Source: Collinsella sp.
Lineage (GTDB): Bacteria; Actinomycetota; Coriobacteriia; Coriobacteriales; Coriobacteriaceae
Length of the DNA: 14,597 nucleotides
Reading direction: 5' to 3'
NCBI GenBank assembly: GCA_019425045.1
Contig: JAHYYI010000035.1
Span: 2,681 to 17,277 of the forward strand
Under the pieces are notes generated by a model. That model was not told the DNA's origin. It saw only the letters and a program-made list of their open reading frames with translations, and ran no database searches. Below are positions 1 through 6,353 of the stretch, one piece after another (the stretch's first letter is position 1; each line of letters opens with the position of its first letter). Both the position numbers and the translations under genes were made by a program.

Positions 1-167
1 TGCCGCCGACGTGTCGTGAGGCTTGGATTGTATGCCTGGCAGATAAATGGTGCGCGCTGCGCGAGACGGTCGCCGGCCGTCTGCCGCGCAAAGACGACGC
101 GAACGATTTGAGCGAGGGCTCGAGCGACGGCTCGAGCAAAGATTCGAGTGAAAAGAGGAGAGGGTAG
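1..167 (+). CDS. C-terminal end of a probable HD-domain phosphohydrolase (5' truncated by window)
   Basis: The frame that starts a full codon at base 3 is open to a TAG at 165-167 and gives about 54 residues. It contains REAWIVCLADKWCALRET, which resembles the 'skEAwIVcLADKycal-E' helix near the C-terminus of small HD-domain hydrolases of Firmicutes and Coriobacteria. This match is from memory of the family, not a search. The metal-binding HD residues would lie upstream of the window, so they cannot be checked. The last ~20 residues are a low-complexity Ser/Gly/Asp/Lys tail built from a 12-base tandem repeat. The stop is 3 bases before the GTG of the next gene, so the two are almost certainly co-transcribed. 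HD proteins and PF06541 membrane proteins are often neighbours, which supports the call. The function beyond a likely phosphohydrolase is unknown. Confidence 0.55.
   Translation, partial: PPTCREAWIVCLADKWCALRETVAGRLPRKDDANDLSEGSSDGSSKDSSEKRRG
105..152 (+). repeat. Four degenerate copies of a 12-base tandem repeat coding a Ser-rich tail
   Basis: Reading in the HD-protein frame, the units are GATTTGAGCGAG, GGCTCGAGCGAC, GGCTCGAGCAAA and GATTCGAGTGAA. They encode DLSE, GSSD, GSSK and DSSE. All share the core TYGAGYRA. Such a tail is probably disordered, and the copy number could vary between strains. Confidence 0.6.
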
Positions 168-170
168 ACG

Positions 171-1190
171 GTGGGGACCGCGATCGACATGGCATTTGAC
201 GGCGCGACGCTTGCCGCCTGTCCGCTTTCGGCACTGGTGCTCTCGTTCGCCTTCTACGGGTTTTGCGGCTGGGCATGGGAATCGACGGTCTGCGCCATGC
301 TCAACCACGGACGCTTTGCCAACAGCGGCTTTTTGCTGGGACCGTGTTGCCCCATCTATGGCGCGGGCGGCATTGCCTGCTGGCTGCTGTTGCGCGGAAT
401 TCCTGACGCGTCGAGCCAGTTTGTCGCTGCAGCGCTCGTATGCAGCGTGATTGAGTACAGCGTGGGCGTGCTGCTGGAAAAAACAACAGGCGCTCGCTTT
501 TGGGACTATTCGCACCTGCCGTTTAACCTGCACGGACGCATCTGTCTGTACTGGGCATGCGCGTTTGGCCTGGGTGCGCTGTGCATTTGCCGTTTAGTGG
601 AGCCGGCATTGCTGGGGCTGCTTGGTCATCTGCCGGTGCTGATTGTGCGGCTGTCCGCCTTTATCGTCGCGGTCGCGATGATGGTCGACGCGTTGTGCTC
701 GCTGGCGAGCTGGCGGCGTCTGTCCGATCAGCTGGAGCGCGTCCGGGCCGACCTTGCCGACCGCATCAATGAGTCGCTTGCCGATGCCTCGGACTCAATG
801 CTCGAACGTATTCCCGATTCTACGATTGACTCGGTGGCACAGACGCACATCCGTAGCCGTGCCGTTAACGCGTGGCTGGCCGAGCTGGGTGACGCCGCGC
901 TCGATGCCCTGCGCGAGAAGGCTTCGATGCCGACGTTTATCGCGGATGGTGCTCGCGGCCTGGCGCTTGCCGCCCGCCGCGTGGCCGATGCCGCGCCGAA
1001 CATGCCGCGTCCGTCGCTCAGTCGTCGCCTTGCCGGCAAGCGCATGAGCCGTCCGGTGCCAAGCGTGTCGCTCAGCCGCCGCGACCTACGCTTCTTTAAC
1101 GCCTTCCCGCGTCTGCGCATCAATCGCTACGAAGGCGTCATTCGAGCAACTAATCTCCGCGACCGAGCCCGCGAGCTGTTCCGCCACTAG
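171..1190 (+). CDS. PF06541-type (ABC_trans_CmpB, 'putative ABC transporter permease') membrane protein
   Basis: The GTG at 171 is chosen because AGAGGAGAGG (154-163) sits 7 bases upstream; an ATG at 189 is possible. The 339-residue product shows the signature of the PF06541 family in its first half: FYGFCGWAWES (28-38), a NSGFLLGP-type motif (51-58) followed by PIYG (61-64), E95 and E103 in a membrane helix, WDYS (111-114), and N119 with G122-R123. There are about five hydrophobic segments up to residue ~180. The remaining ~155 residues are a basic, Arg/Ala-rich soluble tail with no recognised domain. Despite the database name there is no ATPase or other ABC component nearby, so a transport role is unproven. 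It follows the HD-protein gene by 3 bases and probably shares its transcript. Confidence 0.8.
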   Translation: MGTAIDMAFDGATLAACPLSALVLSFAFYGFCGWAWESTVCAMLNHGRFANSGFLLGPCCPIYGAGGIACWLLLRGIPDASSQFVAAALVCSVIEYSVGVLLEKTTGARFWDYSHLPFNLHGRICLYWACAFGLGALCICRLVEPALLGLLGHLPVLIVRLSAFIVAVAMMVDALCSLASWRRLSDQLERVRADLADRINESLADASDSMLERIPDSTIDSVAQTHIRSRAVNAWLAELGDAALDALREKASMPTFIADGARGLALAARRVADAAPNMPRPSLSRRLAGKRMSRPVPSVSLSRRDLRFFNAFPRLRINRYEGVIRATNLRDRARELFRH

Positions 1191-1254
1191 CCGGGACGGG
1201 CGCGCTCACGGCTTCCTTGCTCGCGTATTTCCCGTTCGTTTCGCGTCCGTTGCC

Positions 1255-1286
1255 GCGCCGTTTCCAAGATTGCGGCGCCGTTTCCA
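1255..1286 (+). repeat. Pair of 12-base direct repeats upstream of amt
   Basis: GCGCCGTTTCCA occurs at 1255-1266 and again at 1275-1286, exactly 20 bases apart, about two helical turns. It lies in the 198-base gap between the PF06541 gene and amt, which should hold the amt promoter. I see no convincing -35/-10 pair, so a role as regulator half-sites is only a guess. Confidence 0.35.
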
Positions 1287-1388
1287 TTCGACAACGCCGC
1301 GTTTAACAACGCCGTATCTGGTCTACACCAGTTGCCCCTCGGCCGCATGATGGGCGCCGACAACGTTCATGCGACCAAGGGAGAGCGA

Positions 1389-2666
1389 ATGTACGATACG
1401 GGATCGACAACGTTTATGCTCATCTGCACCATGCTCGTGTTTTTAATGACACCGGGTCTGGCGTTTTTCTATGGCGGCCTGTCTAGGCGCAAAAATGTCA
1501 TCAACACCATGCTCATGTGCTTTGGCGCCATTGGTCTGGTTGGTGTGCTGTGGATTGTTGCCGGCTGGTCTCTGGCCTATGGCGGCGACGGTTCGAGTCC
1601 GTTTATTGGAGGCCTTGACCAGCTGCTGTGCCTGCCGGTGCTCAACCAGGTGCTGCAGGCGGCCGAGGGCAATGCTGCGGACGGTGTCGTCTACCCTCAG
1701 ATCATCAACATCGCCTTCCAGATGGCATTTGCCATGATCACGGCTGCTATCGTCACGGGCAGCCTGGCCGGCCGCGTTAAGTTCGGTGCCACGACGGCCT
1801 TCCTGGGCATTTGGCTGCTCGTGGTCTATGCGCCGCTTGCTCACATGGTTTGGGGCGGCGAGGGCTCCTTTATCGGCGATATCATCGGCGCGCTCGACTT
1901 TGCCGGCGGCGACGTGGTGCACATCTCGTCTGGTCTTACGGGCCTGATTCTCTGCTTAATGCTCGGCCGTCGTCGCGGCTTTGGCATGGTGAGCTACCGT
2001 CCGCATAACGTGCCGTTTGTGGCGCTGGGAGCCGGCCTGCTTTGGTTTGGCTGGTTTGGCTTTAACGGCGGCAGCGAGTTCAAGGCCGACGCCGTGGCGG
2101 CACTTGCCATCCTCAATACCGTGACGGCCAGCGCGGCGGGCATGGTCTCGTGGCTTGCCGTCGAGCGCGTGCACACCGGTCGACCCACGCTGGTGGGCGC
2201 CAGCACCGGTCTGGTTGCGGGCCTTGTGGTGGTCACGCCGGGCGCGGGCTTTGTCGAGCCGTGGGCGGCGCTGGTCATGGGCCTGATCGTATCTCCCGTC
2301 TGCTACCTGGCCATCAGCCATCTTAAGACCAAATTTGGCTACGACGATGCGCTCGACGCGTTTGGCTGCCACGGCATCGGTGGCATCCTGGGCGGCGTGC
2401 TCACGGGGCTGTTCTGCGTGCCGGAGCTCTCGTGGACCGGTAAGGGCGGCCTGTTCTACACGGGCGATGTCTCGCTGCTCATCTCGCAGATTTTGGGCAT
2501 TGTGGTGACGGTCGCTATTGTACTGGTGCTCGACTTGGTGATCGCCGCGGTGGTCAAGGCGCTGTTCCACGGCAGCCTGCGCGTGGACGAGGCCGACGAG
2601 GCGCTGGGCCTGGACGCGAGTCAGCGCGGCGAGAGCGCGTACCCCTCGTTCTCCGGACTCGATTAG
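1389..2666 (+). CDS. amt: Ammonium transporter, Amt/MEP/Rh family
   Basis: Amt proteins are trimeric inner-membrane channels that recruit ammonium and pass it as ammonia past a twin-histidine site. The start is set at ATG 1389 because AAGGGAG lies 6 bases before it; an upstream in-frame ATG at 1332 has no ribosome binding site and would add 19 non-hydrophobic residues. The 425-residue product is normal for the family. Diagnostic segments are FFYGGLSRRKN near the N-terminus, HMVWGGEG (from H152), DFAGGDVVHIS with pore histidine H178, WFGWFGFNGGS, and FGCHGIGG with the second pore histidine H328. The 150-residue spacing of the two histidines equals that of E. coli AmtB (168 and 318). The C-terminal tail keeps the LRV...E..GLD...GESAY pattern used for gating by PII, with HGE changed to RGE. 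A PII gene follows, as expected. Confidence 0.96.
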   Translation: MYDTGSTTFMLICTMLVFLMTPGLAFFYGGLSRRKNVINTMLMCFGAIGLVGVLWIVAGWSLAYGGDGSSPFIGGLDQLLCLPVLNQVLQAAEGNAADGVVYPQIINIAFQMAFAMITAAIVTGSLAGRVKFGATTAFLGIWLLVVYAPLAHMVWGGEGSFIGDIIGALDFAGGDVVHISSGLTGLILCLMLGRRRGFGMVSYRPHNVPFVALGAGLLWFGWFGFNGGSEFKADAVAALAILNTVTASAAGMVSWLAVERVHTGRPTLVGASTGLVAGLVVVTPGAGFVEPWAALVMGLIVSPVCYLAISHLKTKFGYDDALDAFGCHGIGGILGGVLTGLFCVPELSWTGKGGLFYTGDVSLLISQILGIVVTVAIVLVLDLVIAAVVKALFHGSLRVDEADEALGLDASQRGESAYPSFSGLD

Positions 2667-2669
2667 CAG

Positions 2670-2775
2670 CGCGGCTTTCCCAAGCACCCGACCTTGCCCC
2701 TCAAACCGTCGCTTGCGTACCGAAGTACGCGGCGCTCCTCTTTCGGGGCAATCTCGGGCACTTGGAAAACCCGCG
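2670..2775. repeat. 106-base concentric palindrome between amt and glnK
   Basis: The outer arms are 2670-2700 and 2745-2775; 25 of 31 positions are complementary. A perfect inner stem, GCGTAC (2715-2720) with GTACGC (2725-2730) around CGAA, has exactly the same centre (2722.5). There is no T-run after the right arm, so it is not a standard intrinsic terminator. It could be an extragenic palindromic (REP-like) repeat or an RNA processing or stabilising structure that sets the amt:glnK ratio. Confidence 0.8.
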
Positions 2776-2820
2776 TTATTGAATGGCAATTCATTTCTTT
2801 ACTAAAGAGAGGAATTCACT

Positions 2821-3159
2821 ATGAAGAAGATTACGGCAATCGTTCGTGCCGAGAAGCTTGAGGTTCTTAAAGACGCGCTGTTTGCTGCTGATGTTCGTGG
2901 TATGACTATCAACCAGGTGCAGGGCTGCGGCGCACAGCATGGCTGGAAGGAGTACGTGCGCGGCAACGAGTTGCTTGTCAACACGATCCCTAAGGTGCAG
3001 TTCACCCTTATCTGCGCCGATGAGCACGTCGATGGCATTGTCGACATCATCTGCAACGCCGCTCGCACCGGAGCCGCCGGCGATGGCAAGATCTGGGTCG
3101 AGCCGGTCGAGGAAGTCATCCGCATCCGTACCGGCGAACACGGCCCCGCCGCGGTGTAG
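2821..3159 (+). CDS. glnK: PII-family nitrogen regulator (GlnB/GlnK), non-canonical T-loop
   Basis: PII proteins are trimers that bind ATP, ADP and 2-oxoglutarate and, when linked to amt, block the Amt channel in nitrogen-replete cells. The 112-residue product aligns without gaps to E. coli GlnB from residue 1 to 112. It keeps G27-M28-T29, G35-x-G37, the G84...GDGK(87-90) nucleotide-binding segment and the R101-x-R103-T-G-E terminus. The usual modification site Tyr51 in the T-loop is Leu here (RGNELLV, 47-53); Tyr46 is Val, and the only nearby tyrosine is Tyr45. Uridylylation or adenylylation at position 51 is therefore impossible. AGAGAGGA at 2806-2813 gives a good ribosome binding site 7 bases before the ATG. 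It follows amt in the same direction, with a long palindrome between the two. Confidence 0.95.
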   Translation: MKKITAIVRAEKLEVLKDALFAADVRGMTINQVQGCGAQHGWKEYVRGNELLVNTIPKVQFTLICADEHVDGIVDIICNAARTGAAGDGKIWVEPVEEVIRIRTGEHGPAAV

Positions 3160-3161
3160 AA

Positions 3162-3226
3162 TCGACCGCCTGCCATCCGCAACGTTAAAATACTGCAATG
3201 AGGCACAAGACTTGCGTTGCGGATGG
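3162..3226 (+). promoter_or_regulatory. Putative TetR-gene promoter inside a 12-bp inverted repeat
   Basis: CCATCCGCAACG (3173-3184) and CGTTGCGGATGG (3215-3226) are perfect inverted repeats 30 bases apart. A -10-like TAAAAT (3186-3191) lies in the spacer and a weak -35, TCGACC (3162-3167), is 18 bases upstream of it. The right arm overlaps the only purine-rich stretch before the ATG at 3234. A transcript started here would lack the left arm; read-through from glnK would carry both. Confidence 0.5.
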
Positions 3227-3233
3227 ACAGATT

Positions 3234-3896
3234 ATGGGGCGTAATAAATATCCCGAGGAGACAGTCGCGAAGATTCTCGACGCGGCGCTGGAGCTATTCT
3301 GCGCACAGGGTTATGAGGGGACGAGCATTCAAGATATCGTCGACCGCCTCGATGGCATGACCAAGGGTGCTGTCTATCATCACTTTAAGAGCAAAGAAGA
3401 GATTTTCAACGCCGCATTTGATCGGGCAATGGCTCCGATTGTTGAGCGCCGCCGCGCGACACTCGGTGCTGGCAATATGACGGGAGCCCAAAAGCTCAAG
3501 CGACTGTACGCGCCCGAGTCTGTCGTTCCGCAAATTGAGCTATGGGCACGCATGCATCCTGCGGCAGATCCGGTAAAAAGCTCGCGTCTACTGGCGATGC
3601 AGTACCAGGGCTCGTTCGACGAGTCGGCCGATGGCTGTCTTTTGCCAGTGATCGAGGAGGGCATCGCCGACGGCTCCATTGCGTGCAAATGCCCGCGCGA
3701 AGCGGCTGAGGCCGTATCGTTGTTGGCGAATCTTTGGCTGCTGCCGCTGTTCCGTCCGCTCGAGACCAAGGATCGAATGCTCGCTCGCGCGCAATGTTTG
3801 GCGCAGATGGCGGCCGCGGTGGGGCTCGATTTGGGTAATGAAGTGCTCCAGACAACGGCTCAGATTTGGGACGTATGGAACCGTGCTGGGTGGTAA
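3234..3896 (+). CDS. TetR/AcrR-family transcriptional repressor, likely controlling the adjacent MFS exporter
   Basis: The 220-residue product has the standard TetR N-terminal DNA-binding region (ILDAALELFCAQGYEGTS, then IVDRL and KGAVYHHFKSKEEIF) in residues ~10-55; the rest is a ligand-binding helical domain of no recognised subtype. ATG 3234 (MGRNKYPEET) is preferred over ATG 3198, which has no ribosome binding site and adds 12 residues not expected before helix 1. Even at 3234 the ribosome binding site is weak (GGATGGA). The gene ends just before an operator-like palindrome and a terminator, and an MFS exporter gene follows with a second copy of the palindrome. This arrangement suggests a drug- or metabolite-responsive repressor of the exporter; the inducer is unknown. 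Confidence 0.9.
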   Translation: MGRNKYPEETVAKILDAALELFCAQGYEGTSIQDIVDRLDGMTKGAVYHHFKSKEEIFNAAFDRAMAPIVERRRATLGAGNMTGAQKLKRLYAPESVVPQIELWARMHPAADPVKSSRLLAMQYQGSFDESADGCLLPVIEEGIADGSIACKCPREAAEAVSLLANLWLLPLFRPLETKDRMLARAQCLAQMAAAVGLDLGNEVLQTTAQIWDVWNRAGW

Positions 3897-3898
3897 TA

Positions 3899-3917
3899 TA
3901 GATACTGACGGTATGTA
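3899..3917. promoter_or_regulatory. Operator-like palindrome, copy 1
   Basis: The arms 3899-3905 and 3911-3917 around TGACG are complementary at 6 of 7 positions. The core ATACTnAnGGTATGTA is shared with the better palindrome at 3963-3983. It begins 2 bases after the TetR stop codon. It is likely a weaker site for the same regulator. Confidence 0.5.
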
Positions 3918-3927
3918 ATTGATTTGT

Positions 3928-3951
3928 AAGGGTAGCCACGGCTGCCCTTTT
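3928..3951 (+). terminator. Intrinsic terminator of the TetR gene
   Basis: The stem GGGTAGC (3930-3936) pairs with GCTGCCC (3941-3947), with one G-U pair, around CACG. AA precedes the stem and TTTT (3948-3951) follows. It separates the TetR gene from the exporter, so the exporter needs its own promoter. Confidence 0.75.
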
Positions 3952-3962
3952 CAAGTCATTAA

Positions 3963-3983
3963 ATACATACTAATGGTATGTAT
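3963..3983. promoter_or_regulatory. Operator-like palindrome, copy 2, in the MFS leader
   Basis: ATACATAC and GTATGTAT are perfect 8-bp arms around TAATG. The 21-bp size and symmetry fit a TetR-family operator. It lies just upstream of the ribosome binding site at 3985-3989 and probably overlaps the exporter promoter, whose -35/-10 hexamers I cannot assign with confidence. Confidence 0.7.
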
Positions 3984-3996
3984 AGGGGGCAGGCTT

Positions 3997-5259
3997 ATGG
4001 CTGGAATGCGGAGGAGCAATGTCTCGTTGGCGCAAAAAACAGTGCGATCTATCAGGCTTTTCGGTCTTCTTGTTGCACAGCTGTGCGCGTATTCGATGTT
4101 GTCGGCACTGTGCTTTGCGTGCCCGCTTTACTTGTTCGATTGCAGCGGCTCGTCAACGTTATATGGTGCTGTCGCGGCGATAGCGTTCGTGCCGGGCGTG
4201 CTTGCGACTCCGGCTGGCGGAATCTTGGCGGATCACGGGAGACATCGCGGGGTTCTTGTGGTGCTCGGCATTGTTCTGATGGCTGCATCACTGCTGTTTA
4301 TCCCCATGAAGTGTTCGCTGCCTCTTGCGGTTGTCGTGGCAGCAATGCTTTGCGTCCAATATGGCATCCAATCGCTGCTGAAACCGATGCTTCAAATTGA
4401 GACGGTGCACATGATGGGCCAAGAAAAGGTTGAGCGTGCCACAGCGTTGGTCTCGCAGGTAACCATGGCGAGCAATATCTTGGGGCCTGTAGTCGGGACG
4501 GCAGTCTATGGGTGCTTTGGTATCGATGCTCTATGCGAAACCGCGGCGTTGACGTTTGCGATGTCAGCCCTGCTGTTCGGGGGCGCACTCAAGCAAAATG
4601 CCTCATCTGGAATGACGGGGGACAGTACGACTTGCTCGACATGCCGAAGCGATTTTCGGGAGTCGATTCGGTACCTGTTTCAAAACGCATCATTGCTCGT
4701 TGTGTTTTTGCTTGCGGCTATTTTGAACCTTGCGTTAGTTGGGTTAACGATTGGTGCTCCCGTTATTGTTGCAAAGCATCTCGGAATGCAGTCATCCTTT
4801 GTTGGGATTATTGAGGTGGCTATGGGCTTAGGTGGTTTTGTCGGCAGTGGTTTGGTCGGTATTTGGCCGCATCGTTTTTCCTTCAAGGGCATATGTCGAT
4901 ATGTTGCGATGATTTGTTTTGGAGTCGTACCGATTATTGTCACGCTACTGAGCGGTCCTGATGAATTAGCGTTTGCCGCGCTTGCGGCCGGCTCGGCATG
5001 GGTCATGGCGTGGGCAAGCATTGCATCGGTCGGAATCGTTTCATTTGTTCAGCGGTCAGCGCCAAAGGAACTCTGCGGAAAAGTGCTGGCACTCGTTTAT
5101 ATGACACTTTCCTGTGCAACGCCTATTGGCCAATTGGTTTACGGGCTTGCATATGATCGATGGGCTCCGGCGATTGTATTCGCAGGCATGTTGGCGGTGC
5201 TGACGTCGACGACGGCGCTGTTTAATCGGCTGAAAAGTCGCTTATGGCGAATGTCTTAA
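3997..5259 (+). CDS. Major facilitator superfamily (MFS) efflux transporter
   Basis: The 420-residue product has about 12 hydrophobic segments, the usual MFS layout. MFS motif A after the second helix is clear: GGILADHGRHRG (74-85). The overall pattern (LYGAVAAIAFVPGVLATPAGG early, AILNLALVGLTIGAPVIV at the start of the second half) resembles the MFS_3 type of drug or siderophore exporters; the substrate is not predictable. ATG 3997 is chosen because GGGGG at 3985-3989 lies 7 bases upstream. A TTG at 3919 would place the terminator and operator inside the gene. The coding sequence is clearly poorer in GC than the flanks (4681-4740 is 25/60 GC by hand count), which may mean recent acquisition together with its regulator. 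Confidence 0.9.
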   Translation: MAGMRRSNVSLAQKTVRSIRLFGLLVAQLCAYSMLSALCFACPLYLFDCSGSSTLYGAVAAIAFVPGVLATPAGGILADHGRHRGVLVVLGIVLMAASLLFIPMKCSLPLAVVVAAMLCVQYGIQSLLKPMLQIETVHMMGQEKVERATALVSQVTMASNILGPVVGTAVYGCFGIDALCETAALTFAMSALLFGGALKQNASSGMTGDSTTCSTCRSDFRESIRYLFQNASLLVVFLLAAILNLALVGLTIGAPVIVAKHLGMQSSFVGIIEVAMGLGGFVGSGLVGIWPHRFSFKGICRYVAMICFGVVPIIVTLLSGPDELAFAALAAGSAWVMAWASIASVGIVSFVQRSAPKELCGKVLALVYMTLSCATPIGQLVYGLAYDRWAPAIVFAGMLAVLTSTTALFNRLKSRLWRMS

Positions 5260-5317
5260 GGCGCTGGGGGACCGTGAATTTGTGGAGACAGTGGCACGCC
5301 GCGCCGGGACGGCATTG

Positions 5318-5368
5318 TTTAGGCATGCCTCTCCTTCGTCTACAATATCGTGCAGACGAAGGAGAGGC
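5318..5368 (+). promoter_or_regulatory. Perfect 15-bp inverted repeat with promoter in the loop and RBS in the right arm (HAD gene leader)
   Basis: GCCTCTCCTTCGTCT (5327-5341) and AGACGAAGGAGAGGC (5354-5368) are perfect complements with a 12-base loop. TACAAT (5341-5346) fits a -10 box, with only a weak TTTAGG (5318-5323) 17 bases upstream. The ribosome binding site AAGGAGAGG (5359-5367) is wholly inside the right arm. RNA entering from the MFS gene would fold and hide it, while RNA started from this promoter would begin near 5353 and leave it free. Confidence 0.65.
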
Positions 5369-5374
5369 GTATCC

Positions 5375-6232
5375 ATGATCAAGATGTTTGCGAGTGACTT
5401 AGACGGAACGCTGCTGAACGCCCTGCACGAGGCAGATGGGACCATCCGCCGTGCCATTCGCGAGCTGACCGAGGCTGGCCTGCATGTGGTTCCCGCGACC
5501 GGGCGCTCGACGCTGCCGATTGGCGAGCATGGCTTTACGGGCCTGGCACTCGACGCCTGCTGCTCCAATGGGTCCATCGTGCGCGACAGCCATGGCGAGG
5601 TGCTCAGGACCTGGACCATCGACTCGCAGATTACCGAGGAGCTGCTCAAGGAGTTTCCGGATATCTGTTTTGACTGCTCCACGCCCGATGGCATGTTCTC
5701 GAGTGGATCGTTCGAGATGCACCAGGCAGGCTTTAAAAAAGACAGTCCTATCAAGCGCATCGTGATGCGCGGTATGCGTGCACGTGGCGGGTACCACGAG
5801 GAACAGTATTTCGACCAGTCGATCGGTGACATCCTGCGCCACGATGTGTGCAAGATCAACTGTCGCGTGACCTCGCCCGAGCTGGAGCGCGACCTTAAGG
5901 CGTATTTGGCCGAGCGCTCGGACCGTGTGGTCAACGCGCCGTTTGATCCGGTGATGTTCGAGATCACGGACGTGGCGTGCAACAAGGGCGAGAGTGTGGC
6001 CTGGCTGGCGGGCTACTACGGTATTGCCGAGGATGAGGTCGCGGTCTACGGCGACGGCGGCAACGATATCGCCATGCTCAATCGTTTTCGTCACAGCTAC
6101 GCGACCAAAAACGCAAGCGATGCAGCCAAGGCCGCCGCGAGCGCGACTATCGGCAGTTGCATGGTCCACGCCGTTCCCAAACACATGCTCGCCACCATGC
6201 ACAAGCAAAACTCCCGCACCGTCATCGAATAA
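5375..6232 (+). CDS. Cof-type HAD-superfamily hydrolase (subclass IIB)
   Basis: These cytoplasmic phosphatases act on sugar phosphates, flavin or pyridoxal phosphates through an aspartyl-phosphate intermediate. The 285-residue length is typical. Motif I is D8-L-D10-G-T-L-L, with D8 the nucleophile; motif II is in VPATGRS; SNGS marks the core fold; motif III is K204 in CNKGES; motif IV is GDGGND (226-231) with D227 and D231 as metal ligands. The middle (~85-180) is the C2 cap that sets specificity; I cannot name the substrate. ATG 5375 is chosen for AAGGAGAGG 7 bases before it; the same frame is open to GTG 5282 but that region is the inverted repeat and promoter. The gene appears to be a single unit between the MFS gene and the second TetR gene. 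Confidence 0.92.
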   Translation: MIKMFASDLDGTLLNALHEADGTIRRAIRELTEAGLHVVPATGRSTLPIGEHGFTGLALDACCSNGSIVRDSHGEVLRTWTIDSQITEELLKEFPDICFDCSTPDGMFSSGSFEMHQAGFKKDSPIKRIVMRGMRARGGYHEEQYFDQSIGDILRHDVCKINCRVTSPELERDLKAYLAERSDRVVNAPFDPVMFEITDVACNKGESVAWLAGYYGIAEDEVAVYGDGGNDIAMLNRFRHSYATKNASDAAKAAASATIGSCMVHAVPKHMLATMHKQNSRTVIE

Positions 6233-6275
6233 TGTGACCAAGGGACTGCGCTTTTGCCACAATCTAAATATTGCC

Positions 6276-6332
6276 TTTACGTGTTGATACACACGGTGTG
6301 CAATAATACTCGCACTGTGCAATAGCGCACAG
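6276..6332. promoter_or_regulatory. Promoter and operator cluster upstream of the TetR-activase operon
   Basis: In 57 bases there are GTGT-TGAT-ACAC (6281-6292), CACAC-G-GTGTG (6290-6300), CTGTGC-AATAGC-GCACAG (6315-6332) and two copies of TGTGCAATA 19 bases apart (6297-6305, 6316-6324). AATAAT (6302-6307) is a good -10; TTTACG (6276-6281) is a possible but distant -35. This density of symmetry suggests autoregulation by the TetR protein encoded next. Confidence 0.55.
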
Positions 6333-6353
6333 GCTGAGTAACAAGGAGGACGC

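Noticed and set aside
1332..1388. A longer Amt start at ATG 1332
   Set aside because: There is no ribosome binding site, and the extra residues are charged and unlike the start of the family; ATG 1389 has AAGGGAG at good spacing.
2670..2775. Reading the amt-glnK palindrome as an ordinary intrinsic terminator
   Set aside because: No T-run follows either arm and the structure is far longer than a normal terminator.
1956..2789. A 277-codon minus-strand open frame opposite amt
   Set aside because: It is a mirror frame of a gene with firm family evidence and has no recognisable domain.
2779..2805. A glnK promoter with TTGAAT (2779) and TACTAA (2800)
   Set aside because: The spacing is only 15 bases and the transcript would start at or after the ribosome binding site.
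3919..3996. A longer MFS start at TTG 3919
   Set aside because: It would translate through the intrinsic terminator and the second operator and adds a stretch with no family match; ATG 3997 has a good ribosome binding site.
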